A stretch of 64,000 nt of DNA. Origin: Macrobrachium rosenbergii. Taxonomy: Eukaryota; Arthropoda; Malacostraca; Decapoda; Palaemonidae. The stretch is taken from positions 42,754,125 through 42,818,124 of the forward strand of contig NC_089783.1 of NCBI RefSeq assembly GCF_040412425.1. Direction: 5' to 3'. Each line of letters starts with the position of its first letter. Within the stretch, counting starts at the first letter, position 1. Positions 20,299-34,900 of the stretch are shown piece after piece. A model generated the notes under the pieces. That model worked only from the letters and a program-made list of their open reading frames with translations, had not been told where the DNA came from and did not search any database. The position numbers and the translations under genes were made by a program.

Positions 20299-23200
20299 AA
20301 GGGAATGGCTATAGATTAAAAGGCAAAAATGAATTCAGTTTGGATGTTGCCAAGAACCTTTGGTACTATTGTTTTTTTTTCTTCCAGTGAAAAATCTGTA
20401 ATTTTTCTCCCCTATGAAGCATTCATGCAAGGCTTAGTGTCTTGGATCTTAGGGTACAGTACTCTTTGACATACAAGATTGAGTTAGAGAATAAAACACT
20501 GAGATGTATTTATCTACTTTGATTATAGAACCATATAGTCAAAATGTAGAAAAAAGTATCATCATTTCATTCTCTAAGAAGTCCCAAAAATTATATACCA
20601 TCCATTTTCTACTGTATTGTTGACTCTTGAGAATTATTAAGTATTTAAAAAAAATACACTGGCATCTCAACTTACTAGATTTCATTACTTATCAGACGTA
20701 CAAGGCGAGAAAAATATAACTTATATTTCCTAATAGAATCCAGTAACCAAAGTAAACATAGCAGAAACTGCAGTAAACAGGACAGATGTTTACCCAACTA
20801 ACCTTGTGATCATGACTTCTTTGATTCTTGGGTGGCTGCTGCATAATACCCCAATGTGTACCTTCCTCCCAATCGAGCATTTAGCATGTGTTTTTCTGCA
20901 TTGTAAAGAGACTACACTTCATATCAAAATGCAATTTTTTTTTTGTCTAGCGTAATTCATGCTCACATGGCAACGTGTCAGAGCTAGCCTAATGCAGATG
21001 TTTTTGCTGTGCCACATTTCCTTCTTTGTATGAATGAATCTGTAATCAGCCTACTGCCAAATTTTTTTTTAATAATGAATATCATGCCCACTTTTACAAA
21101 GACTAAGTATTTTATTAATAGGCCTTATAAAGGGGGTCAATTTACAAAGGTATGAGTTGGGGCAAATTTAAAGATTACATGTCTATATGAACATTGTGTC
21201 TCTTTTCATTAAGAATGAATTTTCAACTCATAGTAATATAGTTCTTGGTTAACAATGAATAACACATATACACACTATACCATTACATATGTAAAAAGGG
21301 AATGTATTCATAAATAGCGCATCAACAAGGTGAATGTAAAAGTGGCAGTGTAAAACCAAGTGACATCCCTTTAACCCTATGATTTCTGATTAACTCTTGA
21401 TTTAAGCTTAATATTGTCTATTTCAAATTTTATTCATTAAAATGTTAGTTTTTGTGTAAAAAAATATATTTAATATTAGAATATGCAGTGTTACAACAGT
21501 ACAGGGCAACAAAATCTGATATAACATTTGTGAATGATATCAACATTTTCAAACAGCATTACTTTGCTTATCACCTGTGTTTGCCATATATAAATATATA
21601 TGTTATATTTACAATACTTTGATCATTGATTTTTTATGGTTTTTTGAAATGAATTTGAAACTGAATTCTACTGCATTTGGAGTGGGTGTAATACAAAATA
21701 TGTGTAATGTAATTTTGAATGTTAAATGTACATTTGTGGGAGTAAGTAGGGTAAATGCTCTGATCCTTGTTGGTCTAACCACTTTTTTTTTATAACATTA
21801 ACTTTTATGATTATTCTTTTTCTGTTTAGGTAACAATAAAGACAAGTTTTGAGGAAGGTCTTGCAAGCTGTTGAACACAGTAAAGAATGTAGCAACACAC
21901 ACACATGAAAAGAAAAGTACTGTATATACTGCATATGGGTATACTGTACATTTGTTTGTCTGCTAACTTTATACAGACCACACAGCTGCTTACAATTTGG
22001 TATCTAAAAAGTATAAATTTAATCAGAATTTCATCCACCTCTGTGTGTGGGGGGAGGGGTGGCTTGCTTACTAAAGATACTGTATATGGCAGAGTTACAA
22101 CATTAGTATTTATATAAGGTATGGCATAAGAAAATTTACAAAATCCTTACATCATCCAACACACATTAAACTATTTGAGCTTAGGTTGCCATAAATCATT
22201 GGTTGCAACCTTGGATAAATTGTAATACAATATATTTAATGGTAAACACAGTTATATTAATCACAATTATAATTATCACAGTTTATCAAAACTTGCAATA
22301 AAATAAGTGCTTAAGGAGAGAGAGAGAGAGAGATTCATACAAATTTATTATGGAAGTTGCAATTTACATAAATCAACAGATGAACTGAGAATATTTACAT
22401 TTAAACTTTATTTTCACTACAGTATTGATGGCAGCAAACACTTTACTATGCTATCATTAGTGCTGCAATGAAAATAATTAAATTTACATGTATATTTTAT
22501 CAGTTTATTTGTTGATTATATGTAAACGCAGCTTCCTTAAAGCAGTTATATAAATTTTTGTGCCTGTTTACTCCCTCTTTCTTTCTTACATTCTGCATGG
22601 CTATTTTGTTGTAAGTTTTGACAAAGTTAACACCCCTTAATAAAATGTGAAATATAGTGTTAATGAGTATATATAATGCATTACATATTTACCCTTGGTT
22701 TCAACTAGTATGCCCAACTGAATAAATAACATTGCCGACACACACAACGATCTGGATAAAACGCCTACCTGTGTCGTTGCATTCATTATTGTATTTTACA
22801 GCTCAAATGACCCTCCTTGAAACTTACAATATAACAACGATAAGGAACAAGGGATGAAAGAATGAGAAAGATTTTCTTATTATTGCTACTCTTGCTCTTG
22901 GTATCACATGACATCATAATACTGGTCTTCATTTAGGTTTCATCACTAACTGGGGGGCTAGATCCCTGCACTGTTAAACTGAGGTGCCAGCATACTACCT
23001 TTTGTTATTTCATCTGTGAATCCTAGTATCTCCTTAAGAATAAACATCTGAACTCATAAGAACGCAACTGTGATGGAAAAATCAAGTTAAATAATTTAAA
23101 ACTGGTTATATTGTGGACATAAGCCAGCTCGTGTTAGACATCCGTAATGGATTAATGTATGATTATGACATGATACTTCCCAAGTTTGGAATGTTTTATG

Positions 23201-23963
23201 TGAAGCTTCCTATAAAATTACTTTATGGGAGCCTGTTTGATTAAGTTGTTGAGGTATATAACAATCAAAAATGAAAATCTGTATTTTGTAGATATAACTT
23301 TTATTCTTAAATACTTGCACCTTTGAATGAGTGAATGGTCAACACATGACATGTAACACAAATTATGCTTGGTTATGACCATCTTGAAGATTTTTAGAAT
23401 TGTAATACAAATGTTCATCATCATTCATTCTTGATATTTACATCCTGTCCCATTTTGTATTATGATAGCATTTTGAAGTAATGGATTGTTACATAAAAAT
23501 ATATATTTTTCTATAAAATGAAAGGATCTTCAGATACTAGGACTTTAAATAACCTTTACTGAAAATTTGTTCTTGGAGAGATACAACCATTTTCTTTATA
23601 TGTTCTTTATATGTAAAGTATCCTTCAGTGCAAGCTGGAATAGCTGTTGAATCTTGGTAATAAGGTAGTTAACTGATGATAAGAGAGGGTGGGGGGGGGG
23701 AAGAGAGGGGCTCCTCTCATTCCCCTTCCTCTCGCCACTTCACTCTTTCTTCAGCCACCATCTAGAGAGGACACTGCTGTTGTCTCTTCCCTATGCGCTC
23801 ATTGGATTTTGGGTAAGAGTAGCCCGTCCTGGTGGGAACAGCCTCCTCAGCCTTAGCAGGCAGTCCTAGATCTTCTGTCACCACAAGGCATCTTGTATCA
23901 TCTATACAGTACTTTTGTGTTCATTTTAGTGTCTGGTACAGCACTACAGTGCCAATTCAGACT
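20299..23963. other. Intergenic, no gene recognised
   Basis: A/T-rich. It contains an (AG)n tract near 22315-22332 and a G-rich run GGGTGGGGGGGGGG near 23688-23701. No exon is supported on either strand. Confidence 0.6.
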
Positions 23964-24042
23964 TCTTCTCAGCAAATGTTAAGGACACTTTTGTTTCTCT
24001 TTACTTCTCAGCAGGTGTTAAGGACACTTTTGTTTCTCTTTA
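23964..24042. repeat. 39 bp unit in two tandem copies
   Basis: TTCTCAGCAAATGTTAAGGA and TTCTCAGCAGGTGTTAAGGA begin the two units, which share CACTTTTGTTTCTCTTTA. They are nearly identical. Confidence 0.85.
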
Positions 24043-25026
24043 GGACAAACCTTTGTAAGGGTTTCCTTACTCTCCATGTTCACTTTCACTTTGGTTTCAA
24101 AGGCATCTTTCAAGTGCACTTCATCTGCACTGCACCATTCTCACTGAGCTTGCAGTGTCTTTAATGTAGCACATTTTTGAAACAGTTGAGTCTCAGTGGT
24201 GGATGTGTAACGACTATGTTTCAAATAAAGACGAGTAGTCTCTCATACTTTACTTCCTTATCAATGAAATTGCTCGAGTAGATTGGACTGACTGCCATCA
24301 GGTTGGCTGCATTACGCATGTCACACAGCAGAGTATTATTGTGGTTAAACTAAAATGTTATTGTCTAAGTGCTGAAAAACAAAGATGATCTGAGTATTAC
24401 AGTTCCAATACTCAATGGGTAGAGACTGTAACTGAGAACTTCAGTTTTCCATTTTCTCATTCTGTTCTCAGAGTGGTGAGGGAATTAAGTTAAATCCCCA
24501 ACAGAGCACTTAATTGTGTTCATTGTTCTTTTTCTCATAACTTCTTCAAGGAGTGATATACAACTGGCAGTTCCTAATTAGCTTCTGGCTGGGCAACTTC
24601 AGTCCCAAGTGACTTATGTTCTAAGTACTTCCTGCAGTTTGAGGTATTTTTCAAGACTATTCCATTGTTAGACTGTTCTTTACTGACCTTGGCGTATGAT
24701 TTGGGAAGTCTCTTGGCTTAATTCCAGTCTTTAATATTCTGAGCAAGGATGGAGGGAAGCACCGCTCTGCCTTCCAGGGCAGTGCCAGTGAAGCAGCAAT
24801 GCCCTTCCCCCAGGGCAGTGCCAGCAGAGCTACAGCAGTCTGCCCTCCAGGTCAGTGCCAGCAGAGTAGCACTGGTGCCCATTTTCTACAGGTGACACTC
24901 CCACTTTGCTCGCAAAGATGCTTAGCTCTGCCTGAGGGTACTACCTCCTTCCTAACTAGTGAGTCTCCATATATGAAAGGTGTAATATTTTTATTCCCAT
25001 AGGAACAAATGTCAAATTTTAAAAGC
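24043..25026. other. Intergenic; short GC-richer imperfect repeats at 24745-24870
   Basis: Around 24745-24870 the word CAGGGCAGTGCCAGC(A/T)GAG recurs three to four times at ~40-50 bp spacing. The rest has no recognised content. Confidence 0.5.
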
Positions 25027-25323
25027 AATTTGTATTTTTCCTAGGTATACAAACTGTATCCTTTCACATTCAAGGTAACCCACCTCTCTACCCTGCTTCA
25101 TTTTTCCCTTCAATTTCTCATTCTGAACAGACCAATAGGACAAAGGGTAACAAAACTTGAGTGAGAATGGACATCCCCTCTCCCCCATCTCCAACTGGGT
25201 ACCACCCTTGTTTAGTCAGTACATGGCTGGTCCAGTGCATACTTGGAACCAGCCAGTACATACTTGGAAAGATATCCTTTATGTGAAAGGCTACAGTTTG
25301 TACACCTAGATTACAAAGAAATT
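25027..25323. repeat. Foldback module 1 (inverted arms around ~200 bp)
   Basis: The left arm 25027-25072 contains CCTAGGTATACAAACTGTA and CCTTTCACATT. Its inverse at 25276-25323 contains AATGTGAAAGG-like sequence, TACAGTTTGTACACCTAG and an AATTT end. It shares the arm word TTTGTATTTTTCCTA and an internal AGAGGTGG-type word (inverted, CCACCTCTCTACC) with the modules at 37.2, 38.4 and 55.2 kb. Confidence 0.75.
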
Positions 25324-25787
25324 GCATAAAAAATCTGGCATTGTAGGGCCTTTCTATCTTCCAGGTATTTTCAGCCCATATGATTCTGAAAACACCATTT
25401 TTACTCTTCATTGGAGGGGTTTTCACTGCTGTGCCACTTGCTTATTGTTGTTCTAGTTTGTTGCTCAACCATTTTGTTTGAGAAACCATTGTTTATGAGT
25501 TTACAGTAATAACAATACTGTAATAATAACAATGAGGTTTGAAATTTGTTAGAATACTAACAATAGTGGTAAATCCCACTGTCCACATGCTCACAAAACA
25601 TGACAAAGCCCGGTACTCTCTAACATGGTATAAATAACAAAAGTATTTACATTATCAATCATGCTAGTAGACATAAAAACTACAAAAAATATTTTACAAA
25701 TGAATACACTGTACATTTAATACCCTACAGAAAAAATTCATATATCATCAGTACTGTAAGCTGTATAACTGGAAACAAATTGCACAC

Positions 25788-25908
25788 TTATTCATGGTAT
25801 TGGTCTTTCTTACCCTCTTCACTGTCAAACAATGCTTGTTTTTGAAGAGCTGATTGTACAAGGCCCATTTCAAATTTCTCTTTTGAGTAATTATATCGAC
25901 AATAAGTC
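25788..25908 (-). CDS. COX20: COX20 last exon
   Basis: The minus-strand acceptor TTATATTTCCAG ends at 25909. The first base completes TGG (Trp), followed by TYCRYNYSKEKFEMGLVQSA and a Glu/Lys-rich tail, with TAA at 25790-25788. The CRYNY motif is diagnostic for the family. Confidence 0.93.
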
Positions 25909-28900
25909 CTGGAAATATAAAAAATTTCACAACACTTAGGAAGAAAAATTTTAATTTTTTCAAACAATTTTTCCATACAAATCCAATAACTGAAATTGTA
26001 ATTAGCCCATTTTGTGGTCCAAGATTATCCAAGACACTTCAATTTCTCTTCTAATCAAAGAAAATGTCAGTCAACTGGTGGTATTGCACATGTGGGCAAA
26101 CCCCTTAGTCTCTGGTAACTGTGAATATCATTACATGTCACAAGGTCTATGAGCTGCAATAAATTAATGGCTGGAGGAGCTAGACACTCCTAAGCAACAG
26201 GGTTGCATTAAAGAATTTTTGGTTTTCAAAAAATCATACTGTATTTCTTTCTTTACAAACAAACTACAGTACTTACACTTAGCCTGAATCTCAATTTAGG
26301 TGAGAGGAATCAAGAGCTGCCTAAAAAAAAAAACTATAACTGACTAAGACTTGTAGGGTCTTAATTAATACTCATTAAGACTGATCATAAGCATAAGAAC
26401 CCATGCCTCAAAAAGCTACATTTGTGAGACAGAAACCATGATACACAAAATAACACCTGAGAAATATGAACAGTACTACAGTACATATAATTCCTAAGTT
26501 ACTAAGAGCGACTAAAGGAATAGAGAACAGTGTGACATACAAAAAATAATATAAGAAAATGACTGAGATTGTGTTGTAAAGAATGCCATAATGAAAAATG
26601 ACAGGTGGTTAAGGTAATGAGGATGATGAATCTACAGAGCCAGACACCCCATTAAAAGCAAGGACTAACTGTCCCACTTGTACCTCAGTACCCTGAGCCG
26701 TCAGTGCACCGACAGGCATTACGTAAGGTTCTTTGTAGTGTCCGTTCGGGCCCTAGCTGAAACCCCTTTCATTACTTTAACTGTACCTACATTCATATTC
26801 TCTTTCTTCCATCCTACTTTCCACCCTCTCCTAACAATTAATTCATAGTGCAACTGCACAGTTTTCTTCCTGTTACACCTTTCAAGCCTTTTTACTGCCA
26901 ATTTCCATTTCAGTGCAGAATGGCTTCATAGGTCCCAGCGCTTGGCCTTTGGCCTAAATTCTATATTCTATTCTATTCTATTCTCAGTACCCTGAGATTA
27001 AAGCTCAGAAAAGTTGTCACCACATGCCTGCCATTAAAACTCAGTATCAAGGTTAAATTTAATTAAAATATAAAGAAGTTGAAAACGTTATCTCACTGAC
27101 AATTGCCTAACTTCTGCTGTTTTTACCACTGGTCATATTGCTATATGCACTTGAAATAACTTGTCTGAGCTACACCTGAATAGTGTTTCTGGTTACTTGC
27201 TTTCCGATATGCCGGTTGGACAAGAAAAGTCTGGGAGTACCTCTCCTAAGCTTGATGATAACTTTCTCTGACAAGGCAAACTCATCCTTGGAATAGTATG
27301 AGTGTAATGGAATTGCTAAGGGACAATGACTGGGGACTTGTCTTCAAAACAAAGTCAGCTGCAAAGGCCAGACCTAATGACTTTCAATCACTGGTGACCA
27401 TTACCTTACTCAAGAGAGTATGAATTTACTGACTTCCCTCAAATTTACAAAAAACAGTAAAAGATCTTTTTCAGTATTAAATCTGTCAGAGAAGTCTGAT
27501 CTACAAACTTATACAAAGGCTTAAGAAGGATTCCTTATGAACAAAAGGTCCCATCCTGAAGATTATAGGACCTCCTGAGGAAATTCCATTAAAGAACATT
27601 AGTCAAGTACAGTAAATGTAACTCAGACCTGCAAAATGGAACCTTAAATTTCTTATAACCAAAACCAACAATTCCCTTGCCATCTCTGAAACAAAAAAGT
27701 CAACTATCTTTAGATTAATGGCACTGATCAAATCAATATCTCTTTCAGTGCACCTATCAAAGAACTAGTTGCAATTTGGATGGTTGGGGTTGAGGTTAGA
27801 GCAAAGCAAAGTTTATGCCGTGTGCCGATATACGGCTGTACGTCCATGCTGTTGCGTCTGAACGTATGAGATGACCGACTGGTATGAACCAACTGCACAT
27901 ACGTGTGACAGGGCACGGTCGAGAAAGCTTGAATGAAGATCAGAGTGCCTTCTGGAAGAGCGTAGAAATTCGTTTGCTAATGTCACGGTCGTTGAACATC
28001 GAGTCAACAACAGTCCTAGGGTGGAAACAGGTTCATGGCCATGCAGAATCTCTCACGTACATCGAAGGAAAGCGCATAATTTCTTGGCTGGACGTTCTTG
28101 AACATGGGAAGACGAGTACCGAACCTGGTCATGTCCGTGGATATCTGGAATCATGGGAACTAAGTCACAAATGTGCAAGGGTCGAGGCGACAAAGCCTAT
28201 GCTGGAAACACATCCCCAAACGTCCAGAATCTCTCACGTCCACTACTGCTTCTATCTTGAACCAGCTAGTGAGAATCGTCGGCTCGGAGTTCCGAAGAAA
28301 ACTGAGTGCCCTGCTCAAGCCGAAAGCTCGAGACAAGCATCCTCCAAGTCTCGGGTTTCAGAAGAAACCAAAGAACTCTGAAGGAGCTACAGGACAACAT
28401 CAGTTGATCCTTCTACCCGAGTGTCCATAGAAACACGGGCAAAGATACTAGTTCGGGGAATATTCCCAGAACTAGTATAGGTGATACAGGTTACCTCTTC
28501 AACTTGTGAATACGAGGCAACCGTGCTCCTGGTGCTCTGTGTAGCAGGGTCCCAGAGAGAGACCCACGACACAAAGAAATCCCAGTCCGTTGACGAGGGA
28601 GAGCACTGATAGAGGGCATTGATGACGACAGCGAAAGGATTCTCTTCTTCAACTTTTACTGCAACTGGAGGGCCCCACCACAGTACACATACATGTGAAA
28701 AACTGCAAAGAATTCCCAAAAACCCCATCTGCGATAGTGGAAGAAGGGTCACACTTCTCTTCAAAAGCAGAGTCAACTGATCGAAACTATGCTGAAGGAA
28801 TCAGCTGATGACGTCATAAGAACCAGCCATGACCTAACAATTCCATCCGTGACATCACAGGAGCAGATGACCCTTACCAAAGCAGAAATTACTACAGTAC

Positions 28901-31900
28901 GTGTAAGAGCAGGAATAATCATATATTCTAAAAAAAAAAAAAATTATAATACAAGTTTATTTTATATATACATATGACAAAAGGGCAACCAAAGTGAAGG
29001 GCACCGGACGACAAAACATCAGAAGGGAGACGAGAAGCCACAAAGCAGACGAAGTCTACATCGGAGAAGCAGTCCATATAAGATTGGTACCCCTGAATAA
29101 CGACATAAACTGCACATCTGAGCATTGCCCCCACTGACCCAGGAGGGAATCAACCCTTTAAGTCTCCACGTAGAGCCCTTCTAAATTATCAGCATTAATT
29201 TGCAATCAAATCTCTATACATTTAACTTCATAAGTATTAGATATGGAAGATAAAGAATAGCCAGAAACCCCTTACCGATACACTGCAAACACATGTGCAC
29301 GTATAATCTATAGGTAAGGTACCTCTGGCTTCATTCTTGTGTGGAACTTACAAAGTAACCTAGATTAAGGGGACTGAGAAGGAGGAAAGTATTAAAACAG
29401 ATAGGCAGTATGAAAATTTTTGTTTTTATTCTAAAAACTGTGATTCATGACAACCCATCAATCATAATCACCCTTAATTACTATTTTGGTGGGAGAATGC
29501 AAAGGGCTTTGCTAAGTTACTGTGAGGCCCAGTGGTTTGAAGAGCACTTGGAAACAAAAAGGTCAAGAACTAAGTGTCCAAACTAACTCATAGGCTCCTT
29601 TGAGTAGGTAATTACGCTGAAAATAAAGTAATAATTTTACTTGTTACTTAACAAAAAAAAAATCAGCAATGTTAACCACTCAGATGTTACATAATGTAAC
29701 TCTATAAAGGTCTATGTCTCATTAATGAAGGAGAAATGATCAAGGCTGATTTAGAAAGAAGGGAAAGGAGGACAACTGTATCACACCTGCCAACAGAAGG
29801 ACGTACGACCTACTGAGATTAATGGACTCAACAAGTACATCCCATCCCCTTGGGCAGAAATTCTCTCTAAGGAGACTAAATTCTCCAAGTGCCATGGTTT
29901 ACGATTGCTGAAATCCTAACATTTCTCTGAAAAGCTTACCAAAGTGAGATTTCCATGATTTCATTAAAAGCCACTCACCCATGAGGAAACCTATGTTCTT
30001 GGAGGATTTCATTTACTCAAGAAACAGGAAGAGTCTAGTGTCATCCACCCTGATTCAATACAAAGGATGAGTTTTCTCAGCACTTGTTGCATGTATTGAC
30101 CAAAATGGAGCAGAGGCATTGGTTTCTAAATGGTCTGAGTAAAATGGCATCTAGCCACCATGCTGCTGGGTCTGATTGGGCAGAGCAACACTGTGGAAGC
30201 TTGTGATTCATACATGTTAAAAATATATCTATTAACACTTGGCCCCACAACTTCCAAAGATCCTTGCAAATTTCCCGGTACAGTGTAGAGGCCACTACAT
30301 CAGTAATGATGTTCTTTCTAAGCACAAACCTCGGAACAATCTCTACATCACTCTGTTCTACCAAGAAAAAGATCTTGATGACCAGGTGACAGAGAATTAA
30401 AGAAGACAGAGGGCCTCCTTTGTTCCTCCTTGGTTGCTGTGTGTTACTGTGGTAACAATGTCTTTCATCATTCCAACCCCCTTGTTCAATACTCTTTCCA
30501 AGACCTGTGGCTACAATGGTGGGGAATTCAACTCAAGGAAATTGATGTGTTGCCCCTCATCCTCCTCTGACCAACATCAGGGTACCTGCTGATCTAGCAA
30601 AAACATCCCACAACTTTGGCTGTTAATGTCTAATGACAGGAATTCAAGGAACATTATCTTTGGACATTTGGTTGCTGACTTGTAATGTCTGCAAATATTC
30701 CAGTGGATCTATCAGATCTATTCTTGCTGTCACATCCAATATATGCTCATCAAAAAGGAGGGCAGTTGCTATCTTCTGATGGAACAAAGGCAAGCATATG
30801 TTAACAGTCACCTTGAGCTTTTCTGATTCTTCTCTTTATAAAGTATAAGATATGCATGGGACATTCAGATTGCAAATGATGGCTCTGTATATGACCGACA
30901 GATTTGTATCAGAAAATGTTTTATGAAATAAAAAATTATTGTTTGTTTTAAAATTTCAGTCTGTTTTATCACAAACCCATCAATCATATACAGTAATTAT
31001 AAAATTGCAATTCATGAAAGAGGTCAGGAAGTAGCGATCCCCAGCTTGATTGAAAGTACTGAATGGGTCCATGAGAGCTCCTGGGAAGTACATGAGTCAC
31101 AGACCAAGGCTTATGTCTGTCGCAGGGTTACTGTGAGTCACTGGGTTCCTTAAGTAATAAAAGCCGAAGGAATAAAGTAAGGTCTTATTAATGACTCACA
31201 AAAAGGAAAGGCATCAACTAACCTGGAAGGGAATGCCTTTCAAAGTGATATGTGGAATGATACAGAACAATTAAGAAAAGGCAGAACATGGAGACTCCAC
31301 TGCATCTCTAAAAAGTAAAACATGTCCCTATGTAACCAAAAAGCATAATCCTATCCCTTAGTAAAACAAATCTCTTATAAAAGTTGGCAAATGTAGACTG
31401 ATACTGTCAGATATGTACACTTAAGAATACTGAAATATCTGCACTTTAAAAACTATGAGTAGAAAGGGCCCTAATTTTGCAAACTGTCACTGTTACCTAT
31501 CAGTTTCATCTTCTGAACACCTGCACAGACACAAAGAATACTTGTCTTACCCAGAATGAGATAGTACTCTTTAAGAACTGCTTCCTTCACTGACATATCA
31601 ACAGGAAAACTGTGGAGTTGTCACCTCCAAGATGTTTTAGTCCTCAAATACTAACAGATGGCTCTAATTGCACAAAACAGATATAATTTTCATAGTCTGT
31701 GGCAGAAGACAAGAACACTGCAGTAAAATGGACAGTGTTGCACTCCTGAATGCTGGCTGTCTGCACTGTGGCAACAAAGTTCAGAGCAAGAAAACCTCAC
31801 TGGTGACCAACTTCTAGCATCTGCCGAAAAAAATACAGTTCATTGACCCCCAGTGAGGACATGAGGACCAAGAGAAACACAATTGTCATAGTCAGGTCTA

Positions 31901-34900
31901 GATGGGAAAACTTTGAGGTCTGTAAGGCAACCCAACAAAACTTCAGAAGACAAGGTAAAGGTGCCACTTGGAAGGTTAATTAACCCTAGAAGGTTGCATC
32001 AACATTTTGAGCTTAAAGACCTACATCAGCATGGCTTTGTAGCCCTTGCTTGCAAAAACTGAGAGCTTTCTAACACCACAGGAGGAAGCCAGAAACTACA
32101 AGAAAATCCACTCCAAAGAGATGCATGATTTGGTGGTCAAGGTTTGGCCGGACTAGGCAATTGATGCAACATTCGAAAAATACCTCAACTTCTCAGACCT
32201 GACTCAATTATCTCAAGACAGAGGACATAAAGAATGTTGTGGAACTCCCTGAAAAGAATCTGCTTGAAGAGCTTCCTTCAGGATGGCAGGAACCTTTTGC
32301 CTTCTGTAAGCAACAGAAGATCCATGAACCACTGTGGCATAACAGGTCAATCAGCATCAGCATCTTGCAGCTGTACATCCTTAATACTTGTATATAATTT
32401 CATTTTGTTTATTTGGTTGATCGTAAGTTGCAGATGATATAGGTACTGTTTTCTGTTCTTATCTTGAGTGCTCAAAACTGTATATTATACTCAAAATTAT
32501 CTTACTGTGTATATATATTGTAGTCCCTAAGTTGTTTTCTTCTCGTTGTGATGCCATTGCTAGTAAATATTTGCCTATTAATGGTACTGCTCTGTTTCAC
32601 AATGCTACTGGTTCATGATCTTTGAGGAGATTCTTTATTTCTCCAAGGTGTAATCTGGTCTACAAAAAGTAGATTAATTAAAATAACATATACACATATA
32701 ATTATAAGTGTAAAGTTCTTGGTAAACAAAAGGGGATAGATATTATCAACAGAAATAGAAAACACCAGCAATGCAAACAGTGAAATATCATGCCTTGCTG
32801 GGGAAGGGAAAAATGGAGAAAAAGGGCAAACCCTGTTACTAGAGATACATCATACAGGCAATAAACACTAACTTTCGGTACCTGCTCTCAGTGTTTCTTT
32901 ACCTTTAATAAGGGACTAGGGGTCCTGAAAATGTCAATTTAAATGGGTCTTCTTTCTTTGTTAATGGCTTATCAAAAATATTATGGTTTGTCTTCAATAC
33001 TCTATTCAATAACTTTGAATCATCTTTATTTCTATTAAAAGTGGAAGTCTTTCCTTCTGTTGAAAATTTTTATAAAAATATCTGCTACTGTTTTCTTCTA
33101 AGACATCTATTCAACTGAGCCTTTCAATTACAATACAGTACTATTTTCCTTCACATCAGTTATTGCTATACACTTAAAATAAAATCTCTTTAAAATATCT
33201 ACATCCTCACTTCTTCAGTCCACATATCCCTTTCCTACTATCAATTCCCTCAAGGCATTATTCTATACTAAGAATGGTTTGGGTATATAAATTCACACTT
33301 TCTGACAATATAGTACTATAAAATATTACTAAAAAAAAGCATGTTCTGTTACAGAAACGAGACTAAAAGCTCTACCAAAGAGGGCTTCTTACACCTGAAA
33401 TTAAATAACTTTTATATGAAAAATAAAATATACTCACCAGTATCCAAGAGTAACTACACAATAAGCCCCCACACCAACATGTGAGGCTTGTCTTGTTTTT
33501 GATGTAAGCATGAAGTAAGCAAGGCCTGACCCAATCCCTGATGAAATGCTATATAGGAAAGTGTTTCGGAAGCAGGGTATTTTGGACAAGTCACGTCCGA
33601 AGACACTCTGCAGATATAAAACATTAACATTTGAAAATTATACTCAAAATTATTATTCCAATGTTACAACTTAACATTTGAAAATTATTTCTGATTGCAG
33701 TATTTATCAAAACAAATAAAAGCAATGAAAACATAAAGCATTAGTAACAGTATAAGTACCTCAATTCTTAATTACATTAATTACATATTCCAATCCTAAA
33801 GGTGATATAGAAATTTATAGTTTGGTGAAAATCTAATCCTATATATCTAACATGTATTTGATGAAAATGGAACAACTCCTGTCCTTCAAATACACAACAT
33901 TAAATCATTTTAATATGTATCCCATAAGTAAAAGTCACTTATTTAGCTCATGCTAAAACAAGTAGCACAGCATCACCCCTTGCTCATGAGGTCATATATG
34001 TCATTTGTTGCCTCTAAGCTGAAACTGATATGGAAGAAGTACTGTATGCATTTATGGAATGTAAAAGTTATTTGTGTTTATAAACTGTAAAAACATATGA
34101 TTTGTAACAAAAGTTTTATAGTCTCATACAGCATGTATAACCTACACCCCATGATATATCTTAGTCACCTCCCCTACTTTTCAAGTAAACCTCAGACAAA
34201 ACAGGATTAGTGGGGCTGTGAGGAGGGTTGTTCCTCTGATTGATGGATTTGTTTGAGAAAACTTTTATAAAAAATGCATTTTTTTGTGTACAAACCAAAC
34301 ACTGAAATCTGCTCCCTTTCCAGACACGCATGAGAGGTGAAAAAGCCAGCTCATCAACTGTACATCCAGACTGATGTCTTTCTATAAGGAGAAAATGGTC
34401 ACATCAAGTGTTGTCTGACAAATCTGTCAGCTCTATGGGTCAAAAGGAAGAAAAATGACCCAGTGAAGTGATGGGTTTTTGCCAAAAAATTTGATTTTGT
34501 TTTTGCAAAATTTTGTTTTTGCATTAACATCAATATGTACTTTAAGACCTCCTGAATAACTATTTTAGTGGAAGGAGGCTTGCTACTATTCTGGCATCGA
34601 CTCTAAAGGTCTTGGAGCTACCAAACTACTTGGATGATTGGTTCTGGAAGTACATATATTCTGGGGGACTTACAAAGGACTAAATAAATAGTGAACCAAA
34701 ACACATACTCATCTGCAGCATAGAAGCAAGTATTTAAACTGACCTCGCTCTGCAAAAGGCTACCAAGTGCAATAATTTAATATCTGGCTTAAAGAGAGAA
34801 CCTCACTCATTATGCAATGTCTAAAGGGCCAACTGCTTCTCTACCACATAAAATGGTGAATGGAATGGGATGGAATATAGAATTTAGGCCACAGGCAAGC

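Larger units (their letters stand above)
25909..33437 (-). other. COX20 intron 2 (7.5 kb)
   Basis: Donor GTGAGT and acceptor TTATATTTCCAG on the minus strand. It contains a SINE-like copy (26699-26986), a GC-richer block (about 27800-28900) and a DIRS RNase H relic (30077-30420). The remaining stretches (25909-26698, 26987-27800, 28900-30076, 30421-33437) are A/T-rich and show nothing I recognise. Confidence 0.8.

Noticed and set aside
27884..28381. 165-codon plus-strand ORF in the GC-richer block of COX20 intron 2
   Set aside because: No family resemblance, no splice context, overlapping ORFs on both strands; length is explained by fewer A/T-rich stop codons there. Kept only as a composition anomaly.
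31700..32400. Possible gag-like region on the plus strand near the RNase H relic
   Set aside because: A few phrases looked helical, but the orientation is opposite to the RNase H fragment and no zinc knuckle or conserved block is visible.
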